Part shown: piece after piece, positions 43,913 through 53,338 of the stretch | Layout of the letters: each line of letters opens with the position of its first letter | Numbering within the stretch: position 1 is the stretch's first letter | Made by a program: the position numbers and the translations under genes | Assembly: GCF_023634765.1 (NCBI RefSeq) | Contig: NZ_JAMLFX010000003.1 | Location: 179,035-243,034, forward strand | Source of the DNA: Pseudomonas sp. AKS31 | GTDB lineage: Bacteria; Pseudomonadota; Gammaproteobacteria; Pseudomonadales; Pseudomonadaceae | Reading direction: 5' to 3' | Length of the DNA: 64,000 bases | Notes under the pieces: model-generated | What the model was told of the DNA's origin: nothing | Databases searched by the model: none | The model's input: the letters and a program-made list of their open reading frames with translations, nothing else

Positions 43913-46192
43913 TTAAAACTCCATGCGCCATTGGCCCATCACGCCGTGAGTGCGGCTGTCAGTGGCCATTTCACCGGTGAGACCAACACCGATCGTGTGA
44001 TTGGCTGACAGCCCTAGGTCGAGGCCGGCGTCCACGGACAGGCTGTTTCGATCCAGCGCCGCACCGGCAATTTCAAAGCGTTTTCCGCCCTTGACCAGTT
44101 GCTGGCGGGTGTCGCTTTCGATCTCGCCAAAGGTGTGTTTCCAGCCGGCACTGAATCGCGGTGTCAGCGTCATGCCGTTATCCAGCCGACTGATTTTTGC
44201 CGTACGCAGGCCAAAGGTGCTGCTGAGGTTGTCGCGGGTTTGTCCGAAGACGTTCAGCGCCGCATCCCCACCTTTTTCACTGTAGCTGTCGCGCTGATAG
44301 CGCTGATAGCCAACACTGGCAAACGGCTCGAGCGTCGCGTTGTGTCGGCCAATATTGACCGCCAGTTCGGCAAAGGCCTGTTGGGTGTTGGCGTCGTAAT
44401 TGCCCTTGAGGCGATCACTGAAACCGTTGAAGGCCACGCGACGTTTGCTGTCGCCGTCATGGCTGGCGTAGGTCGCCCCGAGACGCAGTGAGATCGGTCC
44501 GTCCTGGCGCACGGCATAGGCGCCAAGATGCCAGCTGTCGAGATCACCCTCATATTGGCGGGCGTCGAGTCGGGTCTGCGATTTACCGCCGATCAGGCCG
44601 ACATGCCATTGCTCGTTGAGCCGCCAGTCCGCGCCCATGACCAGACCTTGGGTGGCGTGTTTGAGGGTACTGTCGAAGTCGCGGTCGACCTTGCCGCCAT
44701 GACCGAGCGCCTGAATCCACACTCGCCCGGAGTCGGCAGCGCCGGCAGCCTGACGCGGCGAGGTGCCGGAACTGTAAGCCGAGCCGTAACGGCTATTCAG
44801 CTGCTGCATGGCCGAAAGCATGCTCGCGCTCACCGGAGTGATGCTGCTCAGGGTGGCTTTGGCGAGATTGGCATTGCTGCCGGCGGCGAGTTGTTCGAGG
44901 GCGACCGGTGCGGAGGTTTTGTCGCTGGTCAGCAATGCCGCGACGGCGGTGTTTGAAGGCTTTGTTGTTTGAGATGTTGCCGGTTTTTCGGCAGCGTCAG
45001 TGCGTGCAGGTACTGTTGCTGCGCGCGCCGTCGGTTCGACAATACTACTGGCGACTGAACGTCCATTGCGGGTCTTGGCAAGTACTGCGAGCGCTACATC
45101 ACTGCGGGTGTAATTGAGGTTCACCCTTTGTTCTTCATAGGACAGCGTCGGAATCATGTAGGCGAGGTTGGTGGTGACCTCGCCGAATTCTCCTTCAATC
45201 ATGTCGGCGGTCAGAATCAAGTGCTCCGTGTTGTCCGCGTAATTTCCGGGCATCCCGTGAACCTGAACCTGAGCGCCTCCCAAGGTTGCGGTGCCTTCGA
45301 CCATTACGGGGTCTGACCCACCATCAGTAGAGACGCCATAGGAAAATACTGCGTCCTTAGCGAACTCCAGATCACCCTGGATTCTCGGCGCTCCATGCGC
45401 CCGGGACGCCACCAATGATCCGCCGACGTATAAGTTGGCAACGTGGCCGGAACCACCGAATACCGCCCCCTTGTCTACGGTTACCCCTCCAATCGAGCCA
45501 TAGTTGACCAGTGCCGCCCCCGACTTGACGTCTGCGTCACCAGCAAATTCATGGCTGAGCGTCCATAGGCCACGGGCGACACGCAGACTTGAAAAATTGC
45601 GCGTCTCACCAATTTCACCGCCCTCGGTTCCGTTCAGTTGCAGGCCGTTGATGCCAGCGCCGCCGTCCAGGCGTCCACTCCAGCGGGCGCCGTTGTTGAT
45701 CACCAGTAAATCGTCTCCTTCGCCCAGTTGCAGGGACACACCACCGACGCTCTCAACCGGACTGGAAAGAAACGAAATTGCCGTTGTGTAGGCATGCATG
45801 TCCCGATCAAAGGGATCGACGAGGTCAAACTCCTGGTCATCGTGTTCTTCCATGACGATCTCGGGAAATTTCAGATCCGCGTAGAAAGCATCGTCAAAAT
45901 TCACCGTTGCGACGGCGGGCTTTCCAAGACTCCTGAGGAACGGTGCAGAGTGTTCGAGCGGTCCGATAAATTCCTCCACCGCAAAGAGGTCTTCGATCGG
46001 TTCCATCACGTTATCTGGAATAGCCGGAGCCACTGTTTTGGGGACGCGGGTTTTTTTTCGCGGCTTGCTGTCTTCTGTTTCTGCAGCGACGGGTGATTCG
46101 GGTTGTTGCGCTATCGAGGTTTCTACACAGCCGATTGCCAGTGCAATCGCCAAAGCCAGATGTTTCGGTTTGCAGATGTGTTGAGCGGGCAT
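43913..46192 (-). CDS. Autotransporter with short passenger
   Basis: A 759-residue type Va autotransporter. Residues 1-28 are a signal peptide (ends TSIAQ). An acidic/charged stretch (about 30-140) is followed by a short beta-helix passenger (about 150-370, with 'LQLGEGDDLLVINNGARWSGRLDGGAG') and the barrel (about 490-759). The barrel ends in '...HGVMGQWRMEF', the C-terminal Phe needed for outer-membrane insertion. It is a paralogue of the gene upstream at 46391; the barrels align almost throughout, while the first third of the passenger is unrelated. Function of the passenger is unknown. Confidence 0.9.
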   Translation of the reverse strand: MPAQHICKPKHLALAIALAIGCVETSIAQQPESPVAAETEDSKPRKKTRVPKTVAPAIPDNVMEPIEDLFAVEEFIGPLEHSAPFLRSLGKPAVATVNFDDAFYADLKFPEIVMEEHDDQEFDLVDPFDRDMHAYTTAISFLSSPVESVGGVSLQLGEGDDLLVINNGARWSGRLDGGAGINGLQLNGTEGGEIGETRNFSSLRVARGLWTLSHEFAGDADVKSGAALVNYGSIGGVTVDKGAVFGGSGHVANLYVGGSLVASRAHGAPRIQGDLEFAKDAVFSYGVSTDGGSDPVMVEGTATLGGAQVQVHGMPGNYADNTEHLILTADMIEGEFGEVTTNLAYMIPTLSYEEQRVNLNYTRSDVALAVLAKTRNGRSVASSIVEPTARAATVPARTDAAEKPATSQTTKPSNTAVAALLTSDKTSAPVALEQLAAGSNANLAKATLSSITPVSASMLSAMQQLNSRYGSAYSSGTSPRQAAGAADSGRVWIQALGHGGKVDRDFDSTLKHATQGLVMGADWRLNEQWHVGLIGGKSQTRLDARQYEGDLDSWHLGAYAVRQDGPISLRLGATYASHDGDSKRRVAFNGFSDRLKGNYDANTQQAFAELAVNIGRHNATLEPFASVGYQRYQRDSYSEKGGDAALNVFGQTRDNLSSTFGLRTAKISRLDNGMTLTPRFSAGWKHTFGEIESDTRQQLVKGGKRFEIAGAALDRNSLSVDAGLDLGLSANHTIGVGLTGEMATDSRTHGVMGQWRMEF

Positions 46193-46390
46193 TGAATCGA
46201 GCCTCTGTTAGCAGGAGACCCAACTCTATTGATGCACCGAAAAATCCGATGTCGGCTGCTTCCCGCAGGCTTGCAGGCGACATCGCATCGTTTTGTAGAA
46301 AATGACCGTGTGATCTTGAACCCGAAGTTTTACTCGGCTTCAGCGGTGCCGTTTCCTACACTCAATCAAGACCCCGCCGACTGTTCAACC

Positions 46391-49348
46391 TCAAAAACTC
46401 ATCTGCCACTGCCCGATCAGACCGTGATTGCGGCTATTACTGCCGATCTCACCGCTGTATCCCACACCCAAGGTATGCCGCGCCGAGATTCCCACATCCA
46501 GCCCGGCCTCCAGCACCAGGCTGTCGCGATCCAGCGAGCTGCCATCGACACTGAACGCTGTGCCGCCGGTCACGAACGCCTGGCGCGTGGAGCTGCTGAC
46601 ATCGCCATAGGTGTGTTTCCAGCCAGCAGCCATGCGCGGGGTCACGCTCATGCCGTTGTCCAGGCTGTTCAGGTGCGCCAGGCGCAGGCCGAAGGTGCTG
46701 CTGAAGTTGTCCTGGGTCTGGCTGTCGACTTGCAGCGCGGCGGCGCCACCCTTTTCCTGGTAGCGGTCGCGGTGGTAGCGCTGATAGCCGAGGCTGGCGA
46801 ACGGCTCGGCGCTTAGGCGGCCGCTGCCCATGGCGTAGCCGAGTTCGGCGAAGGCTTGCTGACTGTCGGCGTCGTAATCGCCTTTGGGGCGGTCGCTGAA
46901 ACCATTGAAGGCGATGGTGCGTTTGCTTTCACCCTGATGGCCGCTGTACGCCGCGCCCAGACGCAGCGACATCGGGCCGTTCTGATGCAATGCATAGACA
47001 CCGGCGTGCCAGCTCTCGACGTTGCCGTCGACGCCGGTCGCGTCCAGATCGGTTTTCGAATAGCCGCCCAGTACGCCCAGGCGCCATGCCGGGTTCAGTG
47101 ACCAGTCGGCGCCCAGCACGCTGCCCTTGGTGCGTTGTTCGAGACCACTGCTGCCGTGTTCGCCATCGAGCTTGCCGTAGCCGCCGATGCCTTGCAGCCA
47201 GAGGCGCCCGCGAGCATTCGGATCATTCAGATTGCGCGCCTCGGACGGCACGCCATTGGCTGCCAGTACGGGTGTGTCGCGCTGATCAAGGCCGACCAGC
47301 AGTCCCGGGCTGCCGCCCATTTGCTGCATTGCCGAGAGCATGCTGCTGCCGACCTGACTGCTGGCGCCGAGGGTGGCGCTGGTCAGGTTGGCGTTGCTGG
47401 TGCCGGCCAGTTGTTCGATCGCCGCACCCGCACTGCTTTGGCTGGTATTGAGCAAGGCGTTGTACAAGGCGTTGTCTTTGCCGATCGAGGCGAGGCTGTT
47501 GGCGGCGTTGCTGCCGTTGCCGGACGTGGCGAACGCATTGAACGCTACGTCATTGCGGGTGTAGGTCAGATCGACCTGCGTCGGCGTGTAGGCGAGGGTC
47601 GGCGTCAGGAACGCATAGTCGCTGCTGACCTTGCCGAAGGTGTCGTTGACCTGCGCCGCTTGCAGCACCGTGTAGTGGCTCTGCCAGGGATAGGTGCCAA
47701 TGCCGGGATTGACGGCGAGCGTTGCGCCGTTGAGGTTGGCGATGCCGCCGACCTGTACCGGCGCGCTGCTGCCGTCGGCGTTGACGCCATAGGCGAGGGT
47801 GGCTGCGCTGCCCATGTTCAAATCACGAACGATCGTGGCGCGGCCGAGGCTGGTGTCGGTGCGCAACGTGCCGTTGACGTTCAGATTGCCCACCGAACCG
47901 CCACCGGCATACACACCGCCGGCATCCACGCTCAGGTTGCCAGCGATGCTGCCTTGGTTGATCAGGGTGGCGCCGTTGCGCACCGCGCCGCCGTCGCTGA
48001 AATCATCATGTCCGGTCAGCGTCCACGCGCCTTGCTTGACCTCCAGCCATTCGAAATTGCGACTGGCGCCGAAGCTGCCACCGGCCGCGTCATCCATCAC
48101 CACCCGGTCGTAACCGCTGCCGCCATCCACCACGCCGACAAAGCGACTGCCGTTGCGCAAGGTCAGGCTGTCGTTACCACCGCCCAGATCCAGCGCCAGG
48201 CCATTGCTGCCGCTGATCGTGCCGCCGTTGATGACGTTGTCGGCGAAATCACCGACGAACTTCACGCCGAAACCGTTGAGGCCTTGAATGGTGCCGAAGT
48301 TTTCCAGGGTGGTCGCCGCCAGCCCCGAACCGCCACTGCCATCGTCGACCAGAATGGCGCTGTCAGCCCCGCTGATCAGCGCGCCGCTGGCGTTGAGAAT
48401 GTAGCCGCCACCCAGCGCGATACCTTCGCTTCCGTTGGCGAAACCGCCCTTGTCCACACCGCCCGCACCGACGCCCTGAATGGTCCCGTAGTTTTCGATA
48501 TGGGCAATCTTGTCGATGTCGACACCGTCGCCGTCACCGTTCGCTTGCAAGCCTGAGTAGGCCCCGGTGATGGTGCCGTGGTTGATCACCGTGCCATCGC
48601 CGTCGGAACCGAAGCCGGAACCGTTGCGGCCAGTAATCTGCCCGTAGTTGATCAGCGTCGCGCCAAGATCGGTGGTGATGCCATGCCGGCCGCCGGAAAT
48701 CACCCCGTAGTTGGTCACGCTGACACCGCTTGCAGAATCGATATCGATGCCGTCGAACTTCTCGTCGGTATTGTGCGAATCGCCGGACGAAATCTCGCCA
48801 TAGTTGCTGATCGTCGCATTCGCGCCGGTCTTCATGCCGTCGCTGGCGTCGCCGCGAATCAGCCCGCCGACGCGGTTGATAATGGTGGTCTTCACGCCGT
48901 CACTGCGCAGCGCATCGAGATCCAGTCCCTGGCCGGTGGTGGAGCGAATCACGCCGCTGTTGTCGATCAACAGGCTGCCGCTGACAAAGTTGCTGTCGAT
49001 ACGCAGCGCGTCGTTGGCACCGAGAATCTGCCCGCCGCTGCGGTTGTAAATCGTGTAGTTGCGCGCCTGGGTCAGGTCGCCACTGCTGTCGATGGCCCGG
49101 CCACCGCTGGAAACGATTTTGCCGGCGTTGTCGATCACCACACCGGCACCGCTGGTCTTGTCTTTCAGGCTCACGGCCTTGCCGCTGTTGGTGATGCTGC
49201 CCGGCGCGGAAATCGTCAACGTGTCGCTGCCACCCAGGGTTTGCGCTGCAGTGGTGGCGGTGTCGATCTGCACGGTTTTAGCGTTTGCCGACGTAGCGGT
49301 GATCAATAGGGCAATGGCGAGAGACAGACGCTGAGGCGGGAACGGCAT
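46391..49348 (-). CDS. Autotransporter with long beta-helix passenger
   Basis: A 985-residue type Va autotransporter: signal peptide (1-23, ends SANA), a passenger of about 600 residues built of repeated 'N-x-G-x-I-x-G'-type turns ('INYGQITGRNGSG', 'VINHGTITGAYSG', 'ENYGTIQGVGAGG', 'ENFGTIQGLNGFG'), a junction near 640-720 and an autotransporter barrel (about 720-985) ending '...HGLIGQWQMSF'. The repeat pattern predicts a right-handed beta-helix. Adhesin or biofilm roles are common for such proteins but are not shown here. It lies 198 bp upstream of its shorter paralogue on the same strand. Confidence 0.9.
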   Translation of the reverse strand: MPFPPQRLSLAIALLITATSANAKTVQIDTATTAAQTLGGSDTLTISAPGSITNSGKAVSLKDKTSGAGVVIDNAGKIVSSGGRAIDSSGDLTQARNYTIYNRSGGQILGANDALRIDSNFVSGSLLIDNSGVIRSTTGQGLDLDALRSDGVKTTIINRVGGLIRGDASDGMKTGANATISNYGEISSGDSHNTDEKFDGIDIDSASGVSVTNYGVISGGRHGITTDLGATLINYGQITGRNGSGFGSDGDGTVINHGTITGAYSGLQANGDGDGVDIDKIAHIENYGTIQGVGAGGVDKGGFANGSEGIALGGGYILNASGALISGADSAILVDDGSGGSGLAATTLENFGTIQGLNGFGVKFVGDFADNVINGGTISGSNGLALDLGGGNDSLTLRNGSRFVGVVDGGSGYDRVVMDDAAGGSFGASRNFEWLEVKQGAWTLTGHDDFSDGGAVRNGATLINQGSIAGNLSVDAGGVYAGGGSVGNLNVNGTLRTDTSLGRATIVRDLNMGSAATLAYGVNADGSSAPVQVGGIANLNGATLAVNPGIGTYPWQSHYTVLQAAQVNDTFGKVSSDYAFLTPTLAYTPTQVDLTYTRNDVAFNAFATSGNGSNAANSLASIGKDNALYNALLNTSQSSAGAAIEQLAGTSNANLTSATLGASSQVGSSMLSAMQQMGGSPGLLVGLDQRDTPVLAANGVPSEARNLNDPNARGRLWLQGIGGYGKLDGEHGSSGLEQRTKGSVLGADWSLNPAWRLGVLGGYSKTDLDATGVDGNVESWHAGVYALHQNGPMSLRLGAAYSGHQGESKRTIAFNGFSDRPKGDYDADSQQAFAELGYAMGSGRLSAEPFASLGYQRYHRDRYQEKGGAAALQVDSQTQDNFSSTFGLRLAHLNSLDNGMSVTPRMAAGWKHTYGDVSSSTRQAFVTGGTAFSVDGSSLDRDSLVLEAGLDVGISARHTLGVGYSGEIGSNSRNHGLIGQWQMSF

Positions 49349-49429
49349 GGGTGGACGGCCTTTTTGTTATAAGCGGGCCGTCCTGTATAGCGAAGGGTTT
49401 TTACAGAATGATGTCTTTGAGGTGATGAG

Positions 49430-50269
49430 TCACTGATCACGACGCACGTAAGCCTTACCGTAATGCCGCTCCATGCGCGCTTGAATCAACTCCAGGCCAA
49501 TCGACATCAGCCAGTAAATGATCGCCGCCGTCGTCAGCATTTCGATGTAGCGGTAGCTTGAGCGTCCGTAGGACTGGGCGAGAAACATCACTTCCCAGAC
49601 CCCCATCACCGAAATCAGTGACGAGTCCTTGAGCATCGAGATGAACTGGTTGGTCGTGGGCGGGATGATCGTGCGCATGGCTTGCGGCAGGGTGATGCGC
49701 CAGAAAATCACCGTCTCGCGCATTCCCAAGGCCAGTGAAGCTTCGCGCTGGCCGTGGTCGACACCGAGGATGCCGGCGCGGAAGATTTCGCTGAGATAGG
49801 CGCCGTAGTTCAACGACAGGGCAATGATGCCCGCGACGATGGCGCCAGGCACGATGCCCAGTTGCGGCAAGCCCAGGTAGATCAGCAGGATCTGGATGAG
49901 CAGTGGCGTGCCGCGAAAGAACGAGGTGTAAAAACTGGCGATGCCGAACGCCACGGCGCTTTTCGACAGCCGCGCCAATGCCGTGACGAAGCCCAGCAGG
50001 GACGAGGCAACAATCGAGCACATACACAGGAAAAGCGTCAGCGCCGCACCCTGCAAAAAGCCGTTGGGCGCGAGGTGCAGGCCGACCAGATTCGGCAGTT
50101 TGTCGAGGATGATCGAGAACTTCAGGTCGAAGCTCAGGAAGAACCCGGCGAACAGACAGAACAGCGCTGCCCACGTCAGGTACAGCCGCGTACGAAAACC
50201 GAACAAGCGTTGCAGGCGTGATTCAGCCACCGCTTGCGGTGGCTGTGGAGGTGTCGGGAAAGAAGTCAT
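49430..50269 (-). CDS. Polar amino-acid ABC transporter permease
   Basis: A 279-residue HisM/GlnP-type permease with an N-terminal helix (about 30-50) and the conserved loop 'EIFRAGILGVDHGQREASLALGMRETVIFWRITLPQAMRTIIPP' (about 160-205), the EAA coupling motif. About five to six hydrophobic segments. It overlaps the substrate-binding gene by 4 nt. No ATPase gene is present nearby, so it must use an ATP-binding subunit encoded elsewhere. Confidence 0.9.
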   Translation of the reverse strand: MTSFPTPPQPPQAVAESRLQRLFGFRTRLYLTWAALFCLFAGFFLSFDLKFSIILDKLPNLVGLHLAPNGFLQGAALTLFLCMCSIVASSLLGFVTALARLSKSAVAFGIASFYTSFFRGTPLLIQILLIYLGLPQLGIVPGAIVAGIIALSLNYGAYLSEIFRAGILGVDHGQREASLALGMRETVIFWRITLPQAMRTIIPPTTNQFISMLKDSSLISVMGVWEVMFLAQSYGRSSYRYIEMLTTAAIIYWLMSIGLELIQARMERHYGKAYVRRDQ

Positions 50270-51087
50270 TGGCTGATATCAGCACCGATCCATTTTTGCG
50301 ACAGCTTGCTCAGGGTGCCGTCCTGTTTCAGTTGCGCGAACACCTCGCGAACTTTGGCATCCCATTGCGCGTCACCCTTTTCGATGGCCACCGAATTCGG
50401 TTCCGAATACAACGGCGCCCCCGCCAGTTTGAAGCGTTTGTCCTCGTTAAGGCGTGGTTGCGCGGTGACGAGGTTGGTGAGGATGGCATCCAGGCGCACG
50501 CCGGCGCCCAGACCCAAATCCTGGAAGGCGACGTTGTCGGTGTCGTACGGCGCGATCTGCACATCGTCGAACGGATACTGCAACTGCGTGTCTTCGGCGC
50601 CTTCGATGACCAGGTTCTTGTTCAGATAGCTTTCGTAACTGGACGCGCTGGTGAGGCCGACTTTTTTGCCGCTCAGATCTTTGGCAGCGTGGATCCGCTC
50701 ATCCTTGGCGTTGACCACAATCACTGCCGGCGAGGCGTAGTACTCGACCGGGAAATCGAACACTTCGGCGCGGGCCTTGCTCGGTGTCATCGAGCAGATG
50801 CAGATGTCGTAGCGCCCGCTCCAGCGGCCGGCGGCAATGACGTCCCACGACGGCGTTTCGAGTCGCAACTTGACGCCTAACTTGTCAGCCACGGCTTTGG
50901 CGACATCCACGTCGAAGCCATCGAGCTGGTTCTGGTCATTGAGAAACGAGAACGGCGGATAGCTTTCCATCAGTACGCCAACCAGTTCTTTCTTTTGCTC
51001 GATACGGTCCAGCGTAGTGCCACCAAAGGCTTGCGTGGAGGCGGCCAGAATGGTCAGGCCCAAGGCCAGTAGCGGTTGAAATTTCAC
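50266..51087 (-). CDS. Amino-acid ABC transporter substrate-binding protein
   Basis: A 273-residue periplasmic solute-binding protein of SBP_bac_3 type. Residues 1-22 are a signal peptide (ends TQAFG). Ligand-site landmarks include 'LMESYPPFSFLNDQNQLDGFDVDVAKAVADKLG' (about 38-70), 'YDICICSMTPSKAR' and 'DLSGKKVGLTSASSYESYL'. Substrate is a polar amino acid or derivative; the specific one cannot be read. It forms a two-gene unit with the permease and is divergent from a homocysteine methyltransferase. Confidence 0.9.
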   Translation of the reverse strand: MKFQPLLALGLTILAASTQAFGGTTLDRIEQKKELVGVLMESYPPFSFLNDQNQLDGFDVDVAKAVADKLGVKLRLETPSWDVIAAGRWSGRYDICICSMTPSKARAEVFDFPVEYYASPAVIVVNAKDERIHAAKDLSGKKVGLTSASSYESYLNKNLVIEGAEDTQLQYPFDDVQIAPYDTDNVAFQDLGLGAGVRLDAILTNLVTAQPRLNEDKRFKLAGAPLYSEPNSVAIEKGDAQWDAKVREVFAQLKQDGTLSKLSQKWIGADISQ

Positions 51088-51185
51088 AGTCGATCCCTGA
51101 GCAAAAAAGAGGTTGTTATTAACCGGATGGTGCGTATTAAATAGTTATAAGAACGACTCTGATAGTGAGTTATTTTCATAAGCAT

Positions 51186-52100
51186 ATGAGTGAAAAGCAT
51201 ATGGCCGCAGGAAGCACGATTATTCTCGATGGCGGCATGGGCCGTGAATTGCAGCGCGCCGGTGCGCCATTTCGTCAGCCGGAGTGGTCGGCGCTGGCGT
51301 TGAGCGAGGCGCCGCAAGCAGTTGAGGCGGTACATGCCGCTTATATCGCCAGTGGTGCCAACGTGATTACCACCAACAGTTACGCCGTGGTGCCGTTCCA
51401 TATTGGCGAAGAGCGTTTCGCCGCTGAAGGGCAGGCGCTGGCAGCATTGGCCGGTGAGCTGGCGCGGCGTGCGGTGCAGGCCTCGGGGAAATCCGTGCGA
51501 GTGGCCGGCTCATTGCCGCCGCTGTTTGGCTCCTATCGTCCGGATCTGTTCAACGCCGAGCGAGTGACCGAGTTGCTGGCGCCCTTGGTCGATGGCCTGG
51601 CACCGCACGTTGATCTGTGGCTGGCGGAAACCCAGAGTTCGATCGTCGAGGCGCGCGCCATTCGCGCCGGGTTGCCGAAGGATGGCAAACCGTTCTGGTT
51701 GTCGTTCACCTTGAAGGACGAGGACACTGATGAAGTGCCGCGCCTGCGCTCTGGTGAGCCCGTCGCCGAAGCCGCTGCAGTGGCGGCCGAGTTGGGCGTC
51801 GAGACATTGTTGTTCAATTGCAGTCAGCCGGAAGTGATCGGTGCCGCGATTGATGCCGCGCGTGACACCTTCGAGCGTCTGGGGGTGAACATTCACCTTG
51901 GCGCCTATGCCAATGCGTTTCCGCCGCAGCCAAAAGAGGCAACCGCCAATGACGGACTCGATCCGTTGCGCGATGACCTGGATCCGCCGGGTTACTTGCA
52001 CTGGGCGATTGACTGGCAGCAGCGCGGTGCCAGCCATTTGGGCGGTTGCTGCGGGATCGGGCCGGAGCACATTGCGGTGCTGGCGCAAAAGCTGGGCTGA
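51186..52100 (+). CDS. Homocysteine S-methyltransferase family protein
   Basis: A 304-residue zinc-dependent methyltransferase (MmuM/BHMT type) that would move a methyl group from a donor such as S-methylmethionine to homocysteine. It begins 'TIILDGGMGRELQRAGAP', has 'ANVITTNSYA', and carries the zinc cysteines in 'LLFNCSQPE' (about 219-227) and 'LGGCCGIGPEHI' (about 285-296). The start at 51186 is a choice among GTG 51165, ATG 51186 and ATG 51201; none has a clear ribosome binding site. It is divergent from an amino-acid ABC pair, suggesting uptake and use of a methylated sulfur amino acid (inference). Confidence 0.88.
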   Translation: MSEKHMAAGSTIILDGGMGRELQRAGAPFRQPEWSALALSEAPQAVEAVHAAYIASGANVITTNSYAVVPFHIGEERFAAEGQALAALAGELARRAVQASGKSVRVAGSLPPLFGSYRPDLFNAERVTELLAPLVDGLAPHVDLWLAETQSSIVEARAIRAGLPKDGKPFWLSFTLKDEDTDEVPRLRSGEPVAEAAAVAAELGVETLLFNCSQPEVIGAAIDAARDTFERLGVNIHLGAYANAFPPQPKEATANDGLDPLRDDLDPPGYLHWAIDWQQRGASHLGGCCGIGPEHIAVLAQKLG

Positions 52101-52109
52101 AAATAGATC

Positions 52110-52184
52110 AAAAGATCGCAGCCTTTGGCAGCTCTAGGGTCAACGTCAATCCCGTGTAGGAGCTGCCGCAGGCTGCGATCTTTT
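52110..52184. repeat. REP-type inverted repeat, 'GATCGCAGCC' family, diverged
   Basis: Arms at 52110-52137 (AAAAGATCGCAGCCTTTGGC...) and 52154-52184 (...GAGCTGCCGCAGGCTGCGAT) pair with a few mismatches, between the converging methyltransferase and GNAT genes. Confidence 0.85.
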
Positions 52185-52197
52185 GCTTTTCAGATAA

Positions 52198-52869
52198 TCA
52201 GGAACGGCACTCGACCAAACCTTTCACCTGCCCGTCGGGCGTCTGATTTTCATCCGACAGCCACCGCTCGAAACCTGCCGCAATTGCCGGCCACTCGCCA
52301 TCCAGAATCGAGTACCACGCGGTGTCGCGGTTCTGCCCTTTGACCACCATATGCTGGCGAAACACACCCTCAAAGCTGAAACCCAAACGCTCGGCGGCGT
52401 ACTTGGAGCGGGCGTTGCCGTTGTTGCATTTCCATTCGAGGCGACGGTAGCCGAGGTCGAAGGAATATCTGGCCAACAGGTACACCGCTTCGGTGCTTCT
52501 CGGCGAGCGCTGCATCGGCGCGCCGAAGGTGACGTGGCCGATTTCGATACGGCCCTGGGCCGGGACAATCGACATCAGGCTGAGGATGCCTTGTACCTGA
52601 CCGCTGGCGCGATCGACGACGCTGAAGAAATACGGGTCGCTGGCCGCCGCGTGGTTGTTCAGCCATGCGTCGAACGCTGTGCGCTCCGGGAATGGGCCGT
52701 AGGGCAGATAATCCCAGAGTTTCGGGTCGGCACCGGGGCCTTCGAGGGCGGCGAACAGCTGGTCACCGTGGCGCGCCGGGTCGAGTCTTTCCAGGCGAAT
52801 GAAACGCCCTTCAAGCAATGTGGCAGTGGGGGCGGGGACGCCTTTCCAGTCTGCGAGCGATGCGGTCAT
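52198..52869 (-). CDS. GNAT acetyltransferase (RimJ/RimL type)
   Basis: A 223-residue N-acetyltransferase. The RimJ/RimL pattern is visible: 'LLEGRFIRLERLDPARHGDQLFAAL' near residue 18, 'IEIGHVTFGAPMQRSPRSTEAVYLLARYSFD' (about 117-147) containing the acetyl-CoA site region, and 'YRRLEWKCNNGNARSKYAAERLGFSFEGVFRQHMVVKGQNRDT'. Substrate unknown. First of three minus-strand genes (GNAT, GNAT, PaiB-like) spaced 10-12 nt, which read as an operon starting from 53962. Confidence 0.9.
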   Translation of the reverse strand: MTASLADWKGVPAPTATLLEGRFIRLERLDPARHGDQLFAALEGPGADPKLWDYLPYGPFPERTAFDAWLNNHAAASDPYFFSVVDRASGQVQGILSLMSIVPAQGRIEIGHVTFGAPMQRSPRSTEAVYLLARYSFDLGYRRLEWKCNNGNARSKYAAERLGFSFEGVFRQHMVVKGQNRDTAWYSILDGEWPAIAAGFERWLSDENQTPDGQVKGLVECRS

Positions 52870-52881
52870 GCGTGCGTCTCC

Positions 52882-53328
52882 TTAAAGGGCTTTGCGAAAC
52901 TGGATGAAGCCCGGGCGTTCGGCGATGCGCTCATAGAGCTGGATCGCGGTGGCGTTGGTTTCGTGGGTCAGCCAGTGCACTTTGCAGCAGCCGTCAGCCT
53001 TGGCCGTGGCGTAAACGTGTTCGATCAGCAGACGGCCGACGCCAGTGCCGCGAGTTTCTGGCGCAACCAGCAAGTCTTGCAGGTAGCAGGAGTTTTCAAT
53101 ACTCCAGTTCGAGCGATGGTAGATGTAATGCACCATGCCCACCGCTTTGCCATCGGACCAGGCGAGGGCGGCGTGCGTTGGTTCGTTCGGGTCGAGAAAG
53201 CGCTGCCAGGTGCTTTCCGTCACCGCTTCTGGCAGCTCGGTGTTGTAGAAACGCAGATAGGCCTGCCACAGCGGCAACCACGCGGCGTGGTCGTCGACGC
53301 TGACCGGGCGAATATCGATCTGACTCAT
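52882..53328 (-). CDS. GNAT acetyltransferase
   Basis: A 148-residue GNAT protein with the acetyl-CoA binding motif A 'LQDLLVAPETRGTGVGRLLIEHVYATA' (about residues 87-113) and 'VHWLTHETNATAIQLYERIAERPGFIQF' at the C-terminus. Substrate unknown. Ten nucleotides after the PaiB-like gene and 12 before the next GNAT gene. Confidence 0.9.
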   Translation of the reverse strand: MSQIDIRPVSVDDHAAWLPLWQAYLRFYNTELPEAVTESTWQRFLDPNEPTHAALAWSDGKAVGMVHYIYHRSNWSIENSCYLQDLLVAPETRGTGVGRLLIEHVYATAKADGCCKVHWLTHETNATAIQLYERIAERPGFIQFRKAL

Positions 53329-53338
53329 GGTGATTTCC

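Noticed and set aside
47135..48556. 473-codon plus-strand open frame across the long autotransporter
   Set aside because: Shadow of the repeated passenger sequence; no ribosome binding site or recognisable domain.
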